Positions 61,243 through 64,000 of a stretch of DNA of 64,000 nucleotides are shown here, one piece after another (positions within the stretch are counted from its first letter, which is position 1; each line of letters starts with the position of its first letter). Under the pieces are notes generated by a model. The model did no database searches. It saw only the letters and a list, made by a program, of their open reading frames with translations, and was not told the origin of the DNA. The position numbers and the translations under genes were made by a program. The stretch comes from an uncultured Flavobacteriales bacterium (GTDB lineage Bacteria; Bacteroidota; Bacteroidia; Flavobacteriales_D; Sanyastnellaceae), in NCBI GenBank assembly GCA_905478325.1, contig CAJQIB010000028.1, positions 17,168 to 81,167 of the forward strand, given 5' to 3'.

Positions 61243-62304
61243 ATGATCGCTCTTTTTACTACAATAGGTTTCATCTTGGCTGGCTACTCGGTGATTGCCA
61301 ATGATAGCGTGCAAACACTTGGAACATGGATTGCCTCGAACCGAGATAAATTTAAATGGACAACGCTTTGGGCTGCCGCCGCAACGGTATTGGTGGCGAC
61401 GTTAGCGTACGGATGGTACACAGGAGATGGTGACATTTCATTCGGTCGTCTGACGAAAATCCCATACAAGGAGCCACAATGGTACCATGCCATGGCGCCA
61501 TTAGCGCTGGTGTTGTTGACCCGAAAAGGGATTCCGGTATCCACATCTTTCCTCGTGCTTTCGGCATTTGCATCCACATTTGTTCTTGAGAAAATGCTCT
61601 TAAAGAGCGTAATGGGATATGGCCTTGCTGCGATTGTCGCTTATGTACTCTGGCTCATCATTGCTCGTTTCATCAATGAAAAGGAAGATGTAAGCGATGG
61701 CACAAAGAAGTTTTGGAGGGTGTTCCAGTGGTGTTCAACTGGTTTTTTGTGGTTTACTTGGTTGTCGCACGATGTCGCTAACATCGCTGTGTTCCTTCCC
61801 CGTCAAATTTCATTGACGCAGTTGTTGTTGGTTATGGGGTTCTTTGTCCTTGGTTTGGGCCATATATTTTATCAGAAGGGCGGAAAAATCCAGCAAATTG
61901 TGTTGGACAAACAGAGCACGAAATATGTGCGTTCAGCGACGCTCATTGATCTCGTTTACGCTTTCCTCCTTTTGTATTTTAAGCAATTGAACAACATCCC
62001 GATGTCTACGACATGGGTGTTTGTTGGATTGTTGTGTGGTCGAGAATTGGCTTTGAATACGGGCCTCACGAAAAAAGGAAACCTGAAGTCCATCTTCCCG
62101 ATTGTAGCCAAGGACTTCTTGAAGCTCATCGTCGGTTTGCTTGTAAGTGTCGCCATTGTATTGGCCATTCACTATGGCACGGACAGCGTCGGTATGGACG
62201 GAGAACCGAATGCCTCAGGGGCTGAATCCAGCATGGAATCAGGAGTGCCTGTAGAGGAAGGGTTGACGGATGCTGCTGCACCAAAAGAGACACCAGCGAA
62301 CTAA
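61243..62304 (+). CDS. PiT-like (inorganic phosphate transporter family-related) membrane protein
   Basis: A 353-residue polytopic membrane protein with an internal duplication like PiT carriers. The first half has VIANDSVQTLGTW (residues 17-29) and GIPVSTSFLVL (about 104-114). The second half has WLSHDVANIAVFLP (about 170-183) and NIPMSTTWVFVGLL (about 248-261). PiT proteins carry paired GANDVANA and P-V-S-T-T motifs, so this looks like a divergent homologue, with His for Asn in the second copy and loss of AN in the first. The tail after about residue 315 is acidic and low-complexity. Phosphate or another anion is the likely substrate; this is an inference. Confidence 0.65.
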   Translation: MIALFTTIGFILAGYSVIANDSVQTLGTWIASNRDKFKWTTLWAAAATVLVATLAYGWYTGDGDISFGRLTKIPYKEPQWYHAMAPLALVLLTRKGIPVSTSFLVLSAFASTFVLEKMLLKSVMGYGLAAIVAYVLWLIIARFINEKEDVSDGTKKFWRVFQWCSTGFLWFTWLSHDVANIAVFLPRQISLTQLLLVMGFFVLGLGHIFYQKGGKIQQIVLDKQSTKYVRSATLIDLVYAFLLLYFKQLNNIPMSTTWVFVGLLCGRELALNTGLTKKGNLKSIFPIVAKDFLKLIVGLLVSVAIVLAIHYGTDSVGMDGEPNASGAESSMESGVPVEEGLTDAAAPKETPAN

Positions 62305-62361
62305 ACATCGAGGGTGTTGAAAATGCGGTGTGCGTGCCTCCTTTTGATGTAGTTTTCATTC

Positions 62362-63225
62362 ATGAACCAACCTGAAATTATTGCAGGAACCATGAATTGG
62401 GGTGTGTGGGGAACAGACATGAGTCTTTCTAACATGTCGCGTCAGATCGAAGGGTGTGTGGAGCGCGGTGTGTTTGCGTTTGATCATGCAGACATCTATG
62501 GTGACTTTACCACGGAGCGCGCCTTTGGCCAGGCGTTTGCCGAGACCAATGTATCGAGAGAGGATGTGTGGTGGGTTAGCAAGTGCGGAATTCAATATCC
62601 CAATCCAAAAACCGCCTCATCGGTCAAGCATTACAACTACAGTCCACAGCACATCAGGAAGTCTGTTGAGAATAGCCTTCGAAACCTGCAGACGGAGTAT
62701 TTGGACGGGTTGCTATTGCACCGTCCGAGCCCGTTGATGGATCCGGAATCCATCGTTCACACGTTGTTAGAACTGAAGGAAGAAGGAAAGATTAAAGGGT
62801 GGGGAGTTTCGAATTTCACGCCTTCTCAAATGGCGTTGTTTCAAGGGGACGAACGCCCTTTATGGAACCAACTGGAGTGCTCTGTGACGTACACATCCCC
62901 TATGACTGATGGAACATTGGATTTTATGAAGGTGAACAAAATCGCCGCCATGGCGTGGTCTCCACTTGGAAGTTTCTTTAAGATTTCCGGTCCGCAACAA
63001 AAGCGGTTAAATGAAGTGGTAGCACGATTGTCTGAAAAAACAGAACGCACTCCAGCACAGCTCCTTTTAGCATGGCTGGTGCGCCATCCGAGCGGTATTG
63101 TTCCGGTTGTGGGAACGACGGATCTGTTGCGGTTGTCTGACTTGAAGGAAGCTTGTTCATTTCATTTGGAGTTGGAGGATTGGTTTGCGATGACTGAGGC
63201 AAGTTGGGGACATCGTGTACCTTGA
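62362..63225 (+). CDS. Aldo/keto reductase
   Basis: A 287-residue NADPH-dependent oxidoreductase with a TIM-barrel fold. The catalytic tetrad is visible: Asp and Tyr in FDHADIYGDF, Lys in WWVSKCGIQYP, His in GLLLHRPSPLM. Cofactor-binding segments AMAWSPLGSFFK and IVPVVGTTDLLRL follow. It resembles the YdhF group. Natural substrate unknown. Lies 57 nt after the PiT-like gene on the same strand. Confidence 0.9.
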   Translation: MNQPEIIAGTMNWGVWGTDMSLSNMSRQIEGCVERGVFAFDHADIYGDFTTERAFGQAFAETNVSREDVWWVSKCGIQYPNPKTASSVKHYNYSPQHIRKSVENSLRNLQTEYLDGLLLHRPSPLMDPESIVHTLLELKEEGKIKGWGVSNFTPSQMALFQGDERPLWNQLECSVTYTSPMTDGTLDFMKVNKIAAMAWSPLGSFFKISGPQQKRLNEVVARLSEKTERTPAQLLLAWLVRHPSGIVPVVGTTDLLRLSDLKEACSFHLELEDWFAMTEASWGHRVP

Positions 63226-63306
63226 GTTATGTTTGACGCTATTGTTGACACGTTAGGGTGCAGAACAAAAGAATCAAAGGGTCAAGCCCCCCACAAGCCC
63301 CCGTTT

Positions 63307-63966
63307 TTAATCCCGAACGCAACGAACTGAAAAACCGTAACGCTGGCTGTTGTTGTACCGATCGACTCCAGTGTAACCACCATTCAGCCTACGGCTCCAA
63401 GCGTACGTCCCGTAGGCCGAAGCCGACCAGAAATAACCGATGTTGCCTCCATTGCCGAAGTCCCCATCGTAGTACCGGTTGCCACCAGCCAAACCTGAAA
63501 AACCGCTTGAGTTTGTGCCGTTCCAAGACGGTGAGTCCTCAGGCGAGGACTTCATCTGCGTGCCTTGGTCGGTGCCTCGCCAGCCTGTATCATTCGCCTC
63601 CGATTCGCTCATGCCCAATTCTATCTCCAAGGTCATAAACTCTCCATCAGTCGGGACGTGCCAGCCACTCGGACACAAGCCCCGTTCGTCATCCACCGCG
63701 TACCAATTGTACAAACGTCCGTAGTCGGTGAGGTTGGACGCGTCGTTGGCGTAAATCGCTTGAGCACCATTCGTTGTGCTGCTCCACTCACCATTACTCA
63801 AATCCCCTGGAATCCCCTCGCCGTTGGCGTAATGCTCACTGCGAAGGTTTTCTGCAAACCAGCATTGGTCGCCAATGGCTACCAAATCATACGTGTAGCC
63901 GTCATACGTCACGGTGGAAACGCCGCCGCATTCCAAAGGACCGTATACACAACTGCCGTCTTGCAT
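63307..63966 (-). pseudogene. FISUMP-domain protein lacking its N-terminus (truncated or broken)
   Basis: The 219-residue frame consists of a Fibrobacter-paralogous (FISUMP) domain: GDQCWFAENLRSEHYANG, YGRLYNWYAVDDERGLCPSGWHVPTDGEF, GFSGLAGGNRYYDG and terminal YGFSVRCVRD. These are normally secreted proteins with an N-terminal signal peptide. Here the first residues, MQDGSCVYGPLECGG, look like the end of a Cys-rich DGSC repeat, and in-frame stop codons lie just upstream of the ATG in the last 34 bp of the window. The real N-terminus is missing or in another frame beyond the edge, so the gene is either truncated or frameshifted; an internal start cannot be excluded. Confidence 0.6.
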
Positions 63967-64000
63967 TATTCTTAATTAATCTATTTACAGCAGGTTTAGC

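Noticed and set aside
63226..63306. C-rich stretch after the aldo/keto reductase gene as a terminator
   Set aside because: The C-runs have no matching G-runs to pair with; no stem can be drawn.

Overview
The window is a gene-dense stretch of a Bacteroidota chromosome, most likely Flavobacteriales (a marine Cryomorphaceae/Schleiferiaceae-like lineage is my best guess). The signs are type IX secretion (T9SS) sorting domains of both type A and type B, a PorP/SprF protein, a MurF-Alr fusion, a long-form LysS with a C-terminal extension, a FISUMP-domain protein, and TAnnTTTG promoter elements of the Bacteroidetes type in front of many genes. I see no phage, transposase, CRISPR array or rRNA. One tRNA (Leu, CAA) is present. 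Gene packing is tight: many ATGA overlaps within operons, and stop codons only 0-4 nt apart at several convergent junctions.

Layout. 0-11 kb: a TonB-dependent receptor cut by the left edge, diverging from lysS-DUF59-dxr, then the translation operon rplM-rpsI-rpsB-tsf (ending in a clear terminator) with pyrH-frr, and a small envelope pair (lipoprotein plus DUF2490/lamin-tail protein). 11-21 kb: tdk and murF-alr facing a complete tetR-tolC-adaptor-RND efflux operon with a candidate operator. 21-29 kb: urocanate hydratase, a PLP desulfhydrase/deaminase-like enzyme, a long PurF-type amidotransferase, a T9SS cargo protein, tRNA-Leu and typA. 29-36 kb: an AT-richer surface-glycan block (glycosyltransferase, methyltransferase, two LicD proteins) downstream of a histidine kinase, PorP, a type B T9SS cargo and a biotinyl carrier protein. 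36-43 kb: hemW, a DMT exporter, and two large secreted proteins (an EEP nuclease with calcium-binding repeats, and a lamin-tail/PKD T9SS protein). 43-49.4 kb: DUF4175-antisigma ATPase-ybeY-mnmG. 49.4-54 kb: a perfect parS site directly after mnmG, an ALDH7 dehydrogenase, a TlpA-like lipoprotein and an in-frame RpiB-M28 peptidase fusion. 54-60 kb: a MORN-repeat protein, PAS histidine kinase and LytTR regulator operon, then a Rieske oxygenase. 60-64 kb: a PiT-like membrane protein, an aldo/keto reductase, and a FISUMP ORF that lacks a signal peptide.

Most notable observations: (1) the consensus parS and a second parS-like palindrome within 0.7 kb around mnmG, which marks a probable ParB-loading, origin-proximal region; (2) the single reading frame joining an apparently intact cytosolic sugar-phosphate isomerase to an apparently intact exported metallopeptidase across an internal signal peptide; (3) the LicD/GT/methyltransferase block linked to a T9SS/sensor-kinase gene run; (4) the MORN-PAS kinase-LytTR operon. 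All function calls come from reading motifs by eye; no database search was run.
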